Source: an uncultured Chryseobacterium sp. (lineage in GTDB: Bacteria > Bacteroidota > Bacteroidia > Flavobacteriales > Weeksellaceae). From it: 64,000 nucleotides of DNA. Positions 50,024-58,256 of the stretch are shown here, in pieces. Numbering within the stretch: the stretch's first letter is position 1; the number at the start of each line of letters is the position of its first letter. The notes under the pieces are model-generated. The model had not been told where the DNA came from, ran no database searches, and saw only the letters and a program-made list of their open reading frames with translations. Where the stretch lies: contig CAJYGB010000018.1 in NCBI GenBank assembly GCA_913774355.1, positions 62,001 through 126,000 of the forward strand, given 5' to 3'. The position numbers were made by a program, and so were the translations under genes.

Positions 50024-50656
50024 TTAATTTTTAGCTAAATACTCAGCAGTAGACGTTCTGTCTGCTTTCATTGCTTCTTTTCCTTCCTCCCAGTTGGCAG
50101 GGCAAACTTCACCGTGCTTCTGAACGTGTGTGTAAGCATCGATCAGTCTGATGTATTCTTTTACATTTCTTCCAAGCGGCATATCGTTTACCGATTCGTG
50201 GAAAATTTTTCCGGTTTCATCAATAAGATACGTTGCTCTGTATGTTACGTTTGAACCGGTGAAAACTTCTTCTCCTTCTTCATTATATTCGAAATCCTGG
50301 TCTACGATGCCAAGGATGTTGGCCAGTTGTCTGTGGGTATCAGCCAAAAGAGGATATGTTACCCCTTCGATTCCGCCGTTGTCTTTGGAAACGTTCAGCC
50401 ATGCGAAGTGTACTTCGTTCGTGTCGCAAGAAGCACCGATTACTTTTGTGTTTCTTTTTTCGAATTCAGGCAAAGCTTCCTGAAATGCATGAAGTTCAGT
50501 AGGGCATACAAAAGTGAAATCTTTCGGATACCAGAACAAAAGAACTTTCTGCTGATTGGATGTAGCTTCTTCAAAGATGTTGATTCTAAGATCATCCCCC
50601 ATTTCAGACATTGCATCTACTGTTACATTAGGGAATTTTTTTCCTACTAAAGACAT
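50024..50656 (-). CDS. 2-Cys peroxiredoxin (AhpC/Prx1 type)
   Basis: 210 residues. The peroxidatic cysteine is in F-T-F-V-C-P-T-E-L, and the resolving cysteine is in G-E-V-C-P-A-N-W near the C-terminus. Between them are the usual V-I-G-A-S-C-D-T-N-E-V-H and Y-R-A-T-Y-L-I-D-E. It reduces hydrogen peroxide and organic hydroperoxides. Its promoter fits the full Bacteroidota consensus, and the thioredoxin-like gene follows on the same strand after an inverted repeat. Confidence 0.95.
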   Translation of the reverse strand: MSLVGKKFPNVTVDAMSEMGDDLRINIFEEATSNQQKVLLFWYPKDFTFVCPTELHAFQEALPEFEKRNTKVIGASCDTNEVHFAWLNVSKDNGGIEGVTYPLLADTHRQLANILGIVDQDFEYNEEGEEVFTGSNVTYRATYLIDETGKIFHESVNDMPLGRNVKEYIRLIDAYTHVQKHGEVCPANWEEGKEAMKADRTSTAEYLAKN

Positions 50657-50691
50657 AATTTGTTATATTTTTATAATTAAATTTTCTGGTG

Positions 50692-50722
50692 CAAAGATAG
50701 TTATACTTCGTCTATCAGTCAA
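50692..50722 (-). promoter_or_regulatory. promoter of the peroxiredoxin gene
   Basis: On the minus strand TTG (complement of 50720-50722), 20 bases, TATCTTTG (complement of 50692-50699), 35 bases before the ATG. Confidence 0.65.
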
Positions 50723-50866
50723 AGGTCTTCCGATAAATAAAATCTATGATGGTTTTTGATGCTGGTTTAAGGGAAAACTCCCGGAAATAAGGATAGTTTG
50801 CTGCAGAAATTTGAGGGAATTTATAACCATGAATCTCACTAGATTGCTGAAAATTGAATGACCATT

Positions 50867-51673
50867 ATGAAAAAAATATTTCTGCTTCTGAGTCTTACAA
50901 CGGTTTTGTACCGGGCGCAGCAAATTACCCTCATTTATGAGCTTACGTATAAAGCGAATCCGGATAAACCCGCTTTTAGTTCGGAAAATTATTATCTGGA
51001 TGTTTTAGGCGAAGAATCGGCTTTTCGGTCGGAGCGCGAGCGTGCTTCTGATTCTCTGATCCAAAGAACCGGGCTCGGACTGGGCAGAAACCCGGTTTTT
51101 AACTCTCAGCTGTATACTCTGAAAAATCTGAAGACCAGGGATATTCAGAAAATTATTTTCACAAACTTTTTTAATGATAAGTATTCCATTACCATTGATG
51201 AAAAATTAGACTGGAAAATTCTGCCGGACAAACAAAGGATTGCGGATCTGGACTGTCAGAAAGCAGTGGTAAATTATGGCGGCCGAAGCTGGACCGCCTG
51301 GTTTACCCAAAGCATTCCGCTGCCGGAAGGACCGTATGTTTTTAATGGTTTGCCAGGAATTATTGTGAATATTTCAGATAATCAGTCGGATTACCGATTT
51401 AATTTAATAAAAACAAAAAAATTTGAGAAAGATAATTTATTTGCGGTCAAAAAGGCAAAGGCAATCAACTGGGAAGTATTCCAGAAAATTCAGTCGGATT
51501 ATTATACCGATCCTTTTGCAGAAATTAAAGCGAGGAATATGAAAGTGCAGGCCGGAGACGAAAAAGGAAATCTCATTCCTACAGATCTTAATAAAATAAC
51601 AAAACAGCTTAAAAAACAGATCAAAGAAAATAACAACCCAATCGAATTGAATCACAGAGTAAATTATGATTGA
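50867..51673 (+). CDS. GLPGLI family secreted protein 1
   Basis: 268 residues from the ATG at 50867, with a signal peptide (MKKIFLLLSLTTVLYRAQ). The family motif is F-N-G-L-P-G-I-I-V-N at about residue 163, preceded by G-G-R-S-W-T-A-W-F and P-L-P-E-G-P-Y-V-F. The ending N-N-P-I-E-L-N-H-R-V matches the end of the second GLPGLI protein (52469). GLPGLI proteins are confined to Bacteroidota; their function is unknown. The gene lies just before the XRE/peptide locus and may be part of it. Confidence 0.88.
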   Translation: MKKIFLLLSLTTVLYRAQQITLIYELTYKANPDKPAFSSENYYLDVLGEESAFRSERERASDSLIQRTGLGLGRNPVFNSQLYTLKNLKTRDIQKIIFTNFFNDKYSITIDEKLDWKILPDKQRIADLDCQKAVVNYGGRSWTAWFTQSIPLPEGPYVFNGLPGIIVNISDNQSDYRFNLIKTKKFEKDNLFAVKKAKAINWEVFQKIQSDYYTDPFAEIKARNMKVQAGDEKGNLIPTDLNKITKQLKKQIKENNNPIELNHRVNYD

Positions 51674-51776
51674 GATTTCGGGATTTTATAATTTTGCTAA
51701 TGGCTATTGAGCTGATTTTTCAGGTCTTGAATTATTTTTTCATTAACCAGGTTTTTCTCTACCAGTTTTTGAATTC

Positions 51777-52064
51777 TTAAAGGAAATTTTCTGGGAAATT
51801 ATTATTTATTGTATCTACATTATTTAGTCCAACCAATCCAGAATTTTTCTTGACTTTGTTTATAATGTTTGAGTCTAAAAAATATTCAAAATCCTTATCA
51901 AAAAATTTACAGATTTTATCCATTAATAAAAAGTCTACCTTTTTAGAATTTCCGCTTTCGATATTATGTAAAGTTCCTTGGGAAACGCCAAGTTGAAAAG
52001 CCAGATCATTCTGGGAAATATGTTTTTCTTCTCTTAAATTTTTGATTTTAGTTCCGATGTTCAT
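51777..52064 (-). CDS. XRE-family regulator, C-terminal tail lost by frameshift
   Basis: 95 residues. A helix-turn-helix spans residues 5-60 (IKNLREEKHISQNDLAFQLG, then V-S-Q-G-T-L-H-N-I-E-S-G). The chain stops after N-N-F-P-E-N-F-L. In another frame the sequence continues L-R-I-Q-K-L-V-E-K-N-L-V-N-E-K-I-I-Q-D-L to a TAG at 51697-51699. This is a coiled-coil tail like that of the second XRE protein here. Adding one T to the minus-strand run of three T just before the shift (complement of 51784-51786) would restore a protein of about 122 residues. The DNA-binding part is complete. It is divergent from the peptide gene, and an operator-like dyad lies between them. Confidence 0.75.
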   Translation of the reverse strand: MNIGTKIKNLREEKHISQNDLAFQLGVSQGTLHNIESGNSKKVDFLLMDKICKFFDKDFEYFLDSNIINKVKKNSGLVGLNNVDTINNNFPENFL

Positions 52065-52113
52065 GTTTAGATTTAATTAATTTTCTAACTGAAATAATTA
52101 ATTTCCTGTTTGG

Positions 52114-52147
52114 TAAAGGTATAACGAATTTTTCATATTCGTAACAA
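52114..52147 (-). promoter_or_regulatory. XRE promoter with internal dyad operator
   Basis: On the minus strand TTG (complement of 52145-52147), 23 bases, TACCTTTA (complement of 52114-52121), one base off consensus. Between them lies the dyad ACGAAT-N7-ATTCGT (52124-52142), placed so that a bound dimer would block this promoter. Autorepression by the XRE protein, and control of the peptide gene on the other side, are inferred. Confidence 0.5.
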
Positions 52148-52210
52148 GCAATTGATCCGGAAAAAATTGTAGTGTAACAAATTAATTTTAATTTTTAAAA
52201 CATTTTAATT

Positions 52211-52408
52211 ATGAAAAATTTAAAAAAACTTTCGAGAAATGAATTGAAAAATTTGCAAGGTGGTAAAATTTATCATGGTGGTGGAGCCGGGGGCTGCGCT
52301 GATATGTGTACTCCTACTGGAGGTTCGGGTGATACTTGTGCGCAATATGGATTAACATGTGGCTTTTATCAGGACAAGAACGGGAATTGGTGTAATAGAT
52401 GTTTATAG
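52211..52408 (+). CDS. double-glycine leader, six-cysteine secreted peptide (bacteriocin-like/RiPP precursor)
   Basis: 65 residues. The leader M-K-N-L-K-K-L-S-R-N-E-L-K-N-L-Q-G-G ends in Gly17-Gly18, the site cut by C39 peptidase-containing transporters. The core of 47 residues is rich in Gly and has Cys29, 33, 43, 50, 61 and 64, which could form three disulfides. Leaders of this kind mark bacteriocin-like natural-product precursors in Chryseobacterium and other Bacteroidota. No modifying enzyme or transporter is encoded in the window. A hairpin and a GLPGLI gene follow on the same strand. Confidence 0.8.
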   Translation: MKNLKKLSRNELKNLQGGKIYHGGGAGGCADMCTPTGGSGDTCAQYGLTCGFYQDKNGNWCNRCL

Positions 52409-52418
52409 TGTAAGGTAT

Positions 52419-52452
52419 AATGGGACGTATAATTGATACGTCTCATTATTTT
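52419..52452 (+). terminator. hairpin attenuator between peptide and GLPGLI genes
   Basis: Twelve-base arms (52419-52430 and 52436-52447, one G-U) with a 5-base loop and a T-run. It ends only 17 bases before the next ATG, so it should let much of the transcript stop after the peptide and a part read through. Confidence 0.65.
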
Positions 52453-52468
52453 TAAATAAATTTATCAT

Positions 52469-53290
52469 ATGAAAGGAAATATAGTATTTACAAGATTATC
52501 ATTCTTTTTCGTTTTTCATTGTATTATTTATGTATATGGTCAAAGTAAAATTTTTAAATATGACTTGGAATATAAGCCAGATCTGTTAAAAGATAGTATT
52601 GTTTCAGAAAAAACCATTTTGGAGGTTAAAGATCATATATCAATTTTCAGAACTGAAAACGAAAAAAAGTCGGATTCACTTATAGCTCTTAAGGGTTTAG
52701 GTTTGGGCAGAAAAATGAGTTTTGAAGATCAGTTTTACACCAAAAAAAATCTATCTAATAAAGAAGTTTTTAAAAGTATTCAGACCGTATTCAGTGAAAT
52801 CTTTTTCATAAGAATTGATGAAAAACTTAATTGGGAGATCTTACCGGAGAAAAGTAGAATAGGCAATTTTGAAGTTCAGAAAGGCAAATTGACGTATGGC
52901 GGTAGAAACTGGACCGCGTGGTTCACTACTGAAATTCCCGTTCAGGATGGACCCTATGTTTTCTATGGCTTGCCCGGCTTGATTGTGAAAATTTCAGATG
53001 ATAACAATAATTACCATTTCACTTTAACTGAAATAAAAAACGGAAATGAAAGGATCTATTATAGAAATAAAGGTCTTGAATTGACCTGGGAACAATTTCA
53101 GAAATTAGCGATGAATTATTATTCAGATCCCTTTGCACGTATGAAATCCATGGGAGTTCTCATAAAAAAAGATGACGGAGCAGGCAATGCGGTTTCTATG
53201 AATATAAGAGAAGAATCTGAAAGACTGAAGAAAATAATAAGGGAAAATAATAATCCGGTAGAGCTTAATCATAGAGTCGAGTATAAATAA
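52469..53290 (+). CDS. GLPGLI family secreted protein 2, linked to the peptide gene
   Basis: 273 residues with a signal peptide (FFFVFHCIIYVYGQ). The core motif is F-Y-G-L-P-G-L-I-V-K. It shares G-G-R-N-W-T-A-W-F, G-P-Y-V-F, Y-Y-S-D-P-F-A, and the end N-N-P-V-E-L-N-H-R-V with protein 1. The ATG at 52469 is in a leader without a strong ribosome site. The gene lies 60 bases after the peptide stop and behind an attenuator. The shared operon suggests the peptide and this protein act together outside the cytoplasm, for example as binding or processing partner, but no enzymatic motif is visible. Confidence 0.88.
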   Translation: MKGNIVFTRLSFFFVFHCIIYVYGQSKIFKYDLEYKPDLLKDSIVSEKTILEVKDHISIFRTENEKKSDSLIALKGLGLGRKMSFEDQFYTKKNLSNKEVFKSIQTVFSEIFFIRIDEKLNWEILPEKSRIGNFEVQKGKLTYGGRNWTAWFTTEIPVQDGPYVFYGLPGLIVKISDDNNNYHFTLTEIKNGNERIYYRNKGLELTWEQFQKLAMNYYSDPFARMKSMGVLIKKDDGAGNAVSMNIREESERLKKIIRENNNPVELNHRVEYK

Positions 53291-53313
53291 AAAAAACCTG
53301 CTTTGAGGCAGGT
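53289..53313 (-). terminator. terminator between GLPGLI 2 and XRE 2, minus strand
   Basis: Six-base arms ACCTGC (53296-53301) and GCAGGT (53308-53313), followed on the minus strand by eight T. It directly overlaps the GLPGLI stop codon on the plus strand. Confidence 0.55.
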
Positions 53314-53320
53314 CTCTATA

Positions 53321-53749
53321 TTATTTATTCGGTATAAGCTTCTCAAGCATTTCAATTGTCTGATTTTTTTCTCTAAGGATACGTTCGTACAAAGCCGCTT
53401 TCTCGTCATTAAGCCTTTTAATTTCCTCTAAGGTTTCCAACCATTTTTCAAAAGGGTTGATGTGAATCGTCGGGTAATAATTATATCCATTGGATTGATC
53501 ATTAAAAGTATTCGATATAATCTGGACCGCCTGCTCCTCATCGAAATTGCGAAATGCTTCTGCAGGAATCTTTAAGACTTCTGAAATTTGTTGCAGTAAG
53601 TAATCGTCGATTACATCCTTCTGCTCGAGCAGCGATATTTTTTTCTGGTTCCAGTCTTCGCCCAGGTCGAAAGCCAATGCTTCCTGCTTGATGCCCAGCA
53701 TCTCCCTGAATCTTTTTACGTTGCGCCCCTGATGTACTTTTTGTTCCAT
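53321..53749 (-). CDS. XRE-family regulator 2 with C-terminal coiled coil
   Basis: 142 residues. The helix-turn-helix is in residues 8-62 (VKRFREMLGIKQEALAFDLG, with W-N-Q-K-K-I-S-L-L-E-Q-K). The last about 40 residues are a coiled coil (L-E-E-I-K-R-L-N-D-E-K-A-A-L-Y-E-R). It is convergent to the second GLPGLI gene, and its coding end is 31 bases from it. It resembles the truncated XRE protein at 51777 in layout. Its targets are unknown. Confidence 0.85.
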   Translation of the reverse strand: MEQKVHQGRNVKRFREMLGIKQEALAFDLGEDWNQKKISLLEQKDVIDDYLLQQISEVLKIPAEAFRNFDEEQAVQIISNTFNDQSNGYNYYPTIHINPFEKWLETLEEIKRLNDEKAALYERILREKNQTIEMLEKLIPNK

Positions 53750-53893
53750 GACCGGTGTTTTTTTGATTAGTAAAGGGTAAATTTAGAAAATATTGAGGGA
53801 TTTGGCAAGGGAGAAGTTAGACGAGTAATTTATTTGTGGAAAGTATAGGTTGGTTAGATTGTTTTACTTGAAAGAATAATTGATTTAAAACTG

Positions 53894-53921
53894 AAAGAGA
53901 CTGTCCTGCGACAGCCTCTTT
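53894..53921. terminator. hairpin behind the M16 protease gene
   Basis: Twelve-base arms (53894-53905 and 53910-53921, one G-U on the minus strand) around CTGC. The T-run on the minus strand is broken, so efficiency is uncertain. Confidence 0.5.
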
Positions 53922-53926
53922 CTTAT

Positions 53927-56866
53927 TTAATAACCAAATATTTCAGTCAGGGTCAGTTTTTTTACTTCACCGAGTTTCTGCATGTCGGCTTCGCTTACTT
54001 TGTCCTGTGAAGCAACTAAGCAGTAGGTGTAGCTTTTACCTTTCATTTCCTTATCGTGGAAATTGTTGATGTCGGCAAATGTCAGTTTCGGAGCCTGTTC
54101 GTAGACATTTTTACGGATGTCTGAATTATTTCCGAGCTTCTGTGCTCTCAGATACGTAAAAATAATGCCGTCCTGGGTTATTCTTTCTGCAGCAATCGAC
54201 TTTTTCAGGCCATTTTTTGCTGTTTCAAAAAGCTGGTCGGATTTCGGCAGGGTCGTCAGCAGTTCGTTCATTGCGGTGGTCGATTCGTTGAATTTATCTG
54301 CCTGTGTTCCTACGTACGCCATGATCATATCTTTGTCCTGCTTTTTCCCCGGAAGAGAGAAGTAGGAATAAGTAGAGTATGCCAGGGCTTTGGATTCCCG
54401 GATGGTCTGGAATACGACAGAACCCATTCCACCACCGAAATAATTGTTGAACAGATTAACCGTCGGTGTAATGCTTACATTGTACGGATCGCTGTTACGG
54501 ACCCAGAAAATTTCAGCCTGAACCATATCGTAATGGGTAAACAATACTTTGTTCTTATCCGTCGGAACCTGCGTGAAGGTCTTGGATTTAGGCATTTCCT
54601 TCAGCGCATTCGGCACTTTGTGGATCAGTGTAAGGGAAGAAGCGACTTCGTTGGCGGATTTTGGTCCGTAATGAAGGATTTTATGTTTGAAATTAAACAA
54701 TCCGTGCAGCATATTCACCAGGTCTTCCGCTTTTAAAGCATCCAGTTCTGCATCGCTCAGCACATTATTGAAAGGGTTCTGAGGTCCGTACTGGGCGTAA
54801 CTTCTCAATCCGCTCATGATGGCATTTTTATTCTGCTTGGCGTTGGCTCTTGATTTTTTCAGTCTTGCTTTGTAGGAATCCAGGGCTTTCTGATCGGCCA
54901 CACAATTTTTAATAAGATCCTCAAATAAGGCGGCGGTTTTATCGAAATTTTCATTCAGGCCTTCCAGAGTGACATAAGTTTCTTCGTTGCCGGCGCTTAC
55001 ATTAAAGCTTGAAGCCAGCTTGTAAAACTCTTTGCTGATGTCTTCCGAAGATTTGTTTTTCGTTCCCAGATACTGAAGATATTCTGCTGCAATCGGAAGG
55101 ATTTTATTGTTCCATTTTCCGGCATCGAAATGATAATATAACCTGAAAAGATCGTTGTCCGTATTTTTCACAGACAAAACGTCTACCGATTTTACCTTGC
55201 TTTTCGCAATATCCTTGTCGAAATTCAGCCATACCGGAGCGATAGGCGATTCCGGCATTTCATCGATCTTTTTAAGGAACGGCGACTGGTCTTCCCGATT
55301 TACGGAAACCGGGGTAATCGTAGGCTTATCTACTTTTAAGATATTTTTGTCTTCGCCTTTTCTTTTGTAGACGGCTACATAATTGTCGTCTTTAAGGTAT
55401 TTTCCAGCGAAATCCATGATGTCTTTTTTCGTCAGCCTGGAAATCTCCTTGATATATTCCAGTTGGGTTTTGTGATCCACTTCCGAGGTGAATTCATCCA
55501 TCAGCGATTCTGCTCTGGATGTATATTTTTCGTATTTCTGGATCATGTTTTTCTTCTCGTTGTTCACGATGGACTGCATCAGATCCTGGGAGAATTCGCC
55601 TTTTCTTAATTTGTCGATTTCCTGAAGCAAAAGGTTTTTTACCTCGTCCAGTGACTGGCCTTCCGTCGGGTTCCCCTGTAAAAGTAATGCGGAATAATCT
55701 TTCAGGACATAAGGAAAAGCGTATGCACTCAGTAGTTTCTGCTTTTTCACAAGGTCAAGGTCGATAAGGCCGGCCTGTCCGTTGGTCAGCATGCTGCCGA
55801 TAAAATTCAGCATCCGTGCGTCTTTTGTCGTAGCTCCCGGAAAACGGAAACCGATCATGATGTTTTCAGGATTCGGGCCCCACACTTCTCTGGTGATAGG
55901 CGCGGCAATCGGGCTTTCCTGACCTGGATTATAAACCGGAACCGGCTTGTTTTTCATATAAGAAAAAGCCTTATCGATCTTGGCAATCATTTCATCCGGA
56001 TTAAAATCTCCGGACATGATGATTCCCATATTGTTGGGAACATAATAATTGTTGTAGTAATCCCGGATGGCTTTTAAAGAAGGGTTCTTTAAATGCTCAA
56101 TCGTTCCGATGGTGGTCTGCTTTCCGTAATTGTTATTCGGGAACATCGCCGCAAACATCGCTTCGTATACTTTTCTTCCGTCGTTGTCCAGCCCACGGTT
56201 CTTTTCCTCGTACACGGCTTCCAGTTCGGTATGGAAAAGCCTTAAAATAGGCTGCCTGAAACGTTCTGCCTGGACCGCCAGAAACTTATCCGTTACATTG
56301 GCAGGGATATCTTCCGTGTAAACGGTCTGTTCGTAGGAAGTGAAAGCATTGGTACCGTCGGCACCCATTCCCGCCATCATCTTGTCGTATTCGTTGGCAA
56401 TGGCATATTTGGCTGCCTCTCCGGAAACTTTATCGATTTCTTTATAAATCTCCTTTCGTTGGGCTTCGTCCTTCGTTGAATTGTATTTTTCATAAAGGGC
56501 ATCAATCTGGTCCAGCAGCGGTTTCTCTTTCGACCAGTCTTTGGAACCGAAAGAATCCGTTCCTTTGAAAAGCATGTGCTCAAGATAATGCGCTAGGCCG
56601 GTGTGGTCGGAAGGATCGGTTTTGCTTCCTGCCTTGGTTGCGATATAGGTCTGGATTCTAGGATCTTTTTTGGTCGGACTTAATATAACAGTCAATCCGT
56701 TCTTTAAAGTATAGTATCTTGCTGCCGTCGGGTCATTCGTTACGTATCTGTACGTGTAGCCGTTCGATTGTGCTTCTTTCCACTGGAAATCCTGCCCGTA
56801 AGCATATCCGCAGTAGCTGGCGGCAGCAATGCTGGTGGCAATGGTTAGTTTTTTTAAGATGTTCAT
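53927..56866 (-). CDS. M16 family zinc protease (two-domain, secreted)
   Basis: 979 residues with a signal peptide (ATSIAAASYCGYAYGQ). The inverted zinc motif is H-Y-L-E-H (His93, Glu96, His97), and a third ligand probably lies in V-Y-E-E-K-N-R-G. A second homologous half without the motif follows from about residue 540. The chain is of the pitrilysin/insulysin size and acts in the periplasm or at the surface on peptides. It is not followed by other genes on the same strand for 180 bases. The aminotransferase gene upstream on the same strand ends 64 bases before its start. Confidence 0.9.
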   Translation of the reverse strand: MNILKKLTIATSIAAASYCGYAYGQDFQWKEAQSNGYTYRYVTNDPTAARYYTLKNGLTVILSPTKKDPRIQTYIATKAGSKTDPSDHTGLAHYLEHMLFKGTDSFGSKDWSKEKPLLDQIDALYEKYNSTKDEAQRKEIYKEIDKVSGEAAKYAIANEYDKMMAGMGADGTNAFTSYEQTVYTEDIPANVTDKFLAVQAERFRQPILRLFHTELEAVYEEKNRGLDNDGRKVYEAMFAAMFPNNNYGKQTTIGTIEHLKNPSLKAIRDYYNNYYVPNNMGIIMSGDFNPDEMIAKIDKAFSYMKNKPVPVYNPGQESPIAAPITREVWGPNPENIMIGFRFPGATTKDARMLNFIGSMLTNGQAGLIDLDLVKKQKLLSAYAFPYVLKDYSALLLQGNPTEGQSLDEVKNLLLQEIDKLRKGEFSQDLMQSIVNNEKKNMIQKYEKYTSRAESLMDEFTSEVDHKTQLEYIKEISRLTKKDIMDFAGKYLKDDNYVAVYKRKGEDKNILKVDKPTITPVSVNREDQSPFLKKIDEMPESPIAPVWLNFDKDIAKSKVKSVDVLSVKNTDNDLFRLYYHFDAGKWNNKILPIAAEYLQYLGTKNKSSEDISKEFYKLASSFNVSAGNEETYVTLEGLNENFDKTAALFEDLIKNCVADQKALDSYKARLKKSRANAKQNKNAIMSGLRSYAQYGPQNPFNNVLSDAELDALKAEDLVNMLHGLFNFKHKILHYGPKSANEVASSLTLIHKVPNALKEMPKSKTFTQVPTDKNKVLFTHYDMVQAEIFWVRNSDPYNVSITPTVNLFNNYFGGGMGSVVFQTIRESKALAYSTYSYFSLPGKKQDKDMIMAYVGTQADKFNESTTAMNELLTTLPKSDQLFETAKNGLKKSIAAERITQDGIIFTYLRAQKLGNNSDIRKNVYEQAPKLTFADINNFHDKEMKGKSYTYCLVASQDKVSEADMQKLGEVKKLTLTEIFGY

Positions 56867-56930
56867 TGTTGAATTTGGAATTAAAATTTAAGTTTCAGAT
56901 TTAAAGTTTAACGGGGTTTGATCATTTAGT

Positions 56931-58124
56931 TTAATTAAACTGATCCAGAAGGGTTTTGATTCTTCTCATCGCTTCTTTCAAATCTTCTTCCGAAGCGGCA
57001 TACGAAAACCGGATACATTCAGGGCTGCCGAATGAAACACCGCCCACACAGCCGACATGCGCATGCTCCAGGATGAACATCGCAAAATCATCGGAATCCT
57101 TAATCTCCGTACCGTTCAGGGTTTTCCCGATATAATAGGAAACATCCGGGAAATAATAAAAAGCCGCCTTGGGGAGCACCACTTTAAACCCCGGAATTTC
57201 TTTGATTAGATCATACACGAGGTCCCTTCTTTTTTTGAAGGCATCAATCATGTATTTGTATTCAGAAGGATCGGCTTTTAAAGCCGTAATCGAAGCTCTC
57301 TGGGCTACGGTATTGGCACCGCTGGTCATCTGGCCCTGAACTTTTTCACAGGCTTTGGCCAGCCATTCCGGGCATGCGGAATAGCCGATTCTCCATCCCG
57401 TCATTGCGAAGGCTTTGGACATCCCGTTGATAACGGCAGTCTGCTCGTATACTTCAGGAAACTGTGCGATGGAAGTTGTTTTCGTCTCATAATTGATGTA
57501 CTCGTAAATTTCATCTGAAATAACGGTAACATGAGGATATTTTGCAATAACTTTTGCAAGAGATTTCAGTTCGTCATACGTATAATATCCGCCTGAAGGA
57601 TTACACGGCGAACTGAAGAGAACGGCTTTGGTTTTATCGGTAATGGCTTCTTCCAGCTGTTCGGCAGTGATCTTAAAATCGGTAACATAAGAAGTCGGAA
57701 GCATGACGGAAACGCCGCCCATCATTTTTACCATTTCGTCGTAGCTTACCCAGTAAGGATTTGGAAGGATCACTTCGTCACCGTCGTTCAGCAGTGCTGC
57801 GAGGACATTAATAATCGCCTGCTTGGCACCGTTGGAAACACAGATCTGCGAAGGATTATATTCTAAATTGTTGTCTCTTTTCAGTTTGTGGACAATGGCC
57901 TGGCGAAGCTCCAGGAATCCCGGAACAGGAGAGTAGTGGCTGTGGTTCTCGTTGATGGCATCGAAGGCAGCCTGTTTAATATTGTCCGGAACATCAAAAT
58001 CGGGTTCGCCTAAGGTAAGGCTGATTACATCTATTCCATTGGCTTTCATTTCTCTGGCCTTGTTGGACATCACGAAAGTCTGCGAGTAACCAAGTCTGTT
58101 TACTCTTTCTGAAAGTTTCTCCAT
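56931..58124 (-). CDS. class I PLP-dependent aminotransferase (aspartate-type)
   Basis: 397 residues. Markers are V-I-S-L-T-L-G-E-P-D-F near the N-terminus, Y-S-P-V-P-G-F-L-E-L-R, S-N-G-A-K-Q-A-I, P-N-P-Y-W-V-S-Y, S-S-P-C-N-P-S-G-G, S-D-E-I-Y-E-Y-I, and the Schiff-base lysine in N-G-M-S-K-A-F-A-M-T-G-W-R-I-G. The sequence fits the Ib subgroup of aspartate aminotransferases. The exact amino acid specificity is open. A -7 element (TATATTTG) lies 20 bases before its ATG. Confidence 0.92.
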   Translation of the reverse strand: MEKLSERVNRLGYSQTFVMSNKAREMKANGIDVISLTLGEPDFDVPDNIKQAAFDAINENHSHYSPVPGFLELRQAIVHKLKRDNNLEYNPSQICVSNGAKQAIINVLAALLNDGDEVILPNPYWVSYDEMVKMMGGVSVMLPTSYVTDFKITAEQLEEAITDKTKAVLFSSPCNPSGGYYTYDELKSLAKVIAKYPHVTVISDEIYEYINYETKTTSIAQFPEVYEQTAVINGMSKAFAMTGWRIGYSACPEWLAKACEKVQGQMTSGANTVAQRASITALKADPSEYKYMIDAFKKRRDLVYDLIKEIPGFKVVLPKAAFYYFPDVSYYIGKTLNGTEIKDSDDFAMFILEHAHVGCVGGVSFGSPECIRFSYAASEEDLKEAMRRIKTLLDQFN

Positions 58125-58144
58125 ATATCGATTTCAAATTTTAA

Positions 58145-58152
58145 CAAATATA
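58145..58152 (-). promoter_or_regulatory. -7 promoter element for the aminotransferase gene
   Basis: The complement reads TATATTTG, 20 bases before the ATG at 58124. Confidence 0.5.
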
Positions 58153-58217
58153 TAAAAAAGTATTTCTCGAAAAATAAATAAAACCGACTTCGATGATAAG
58201 GTGCAGTGGTTTATCAC

Positions 58218-58225
58218 TATATTTG
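58218..58225 (+). promoter_or_regulatory. -7 promoter element for GLPGLI gene 3
   Basis: TATATTTG, 31 bases before the ATG at 58257. Confidence 0.5.
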
Positions 58226-58256
58226 TAGTTATTAATTCGCTTTAAATAAAATAAAA

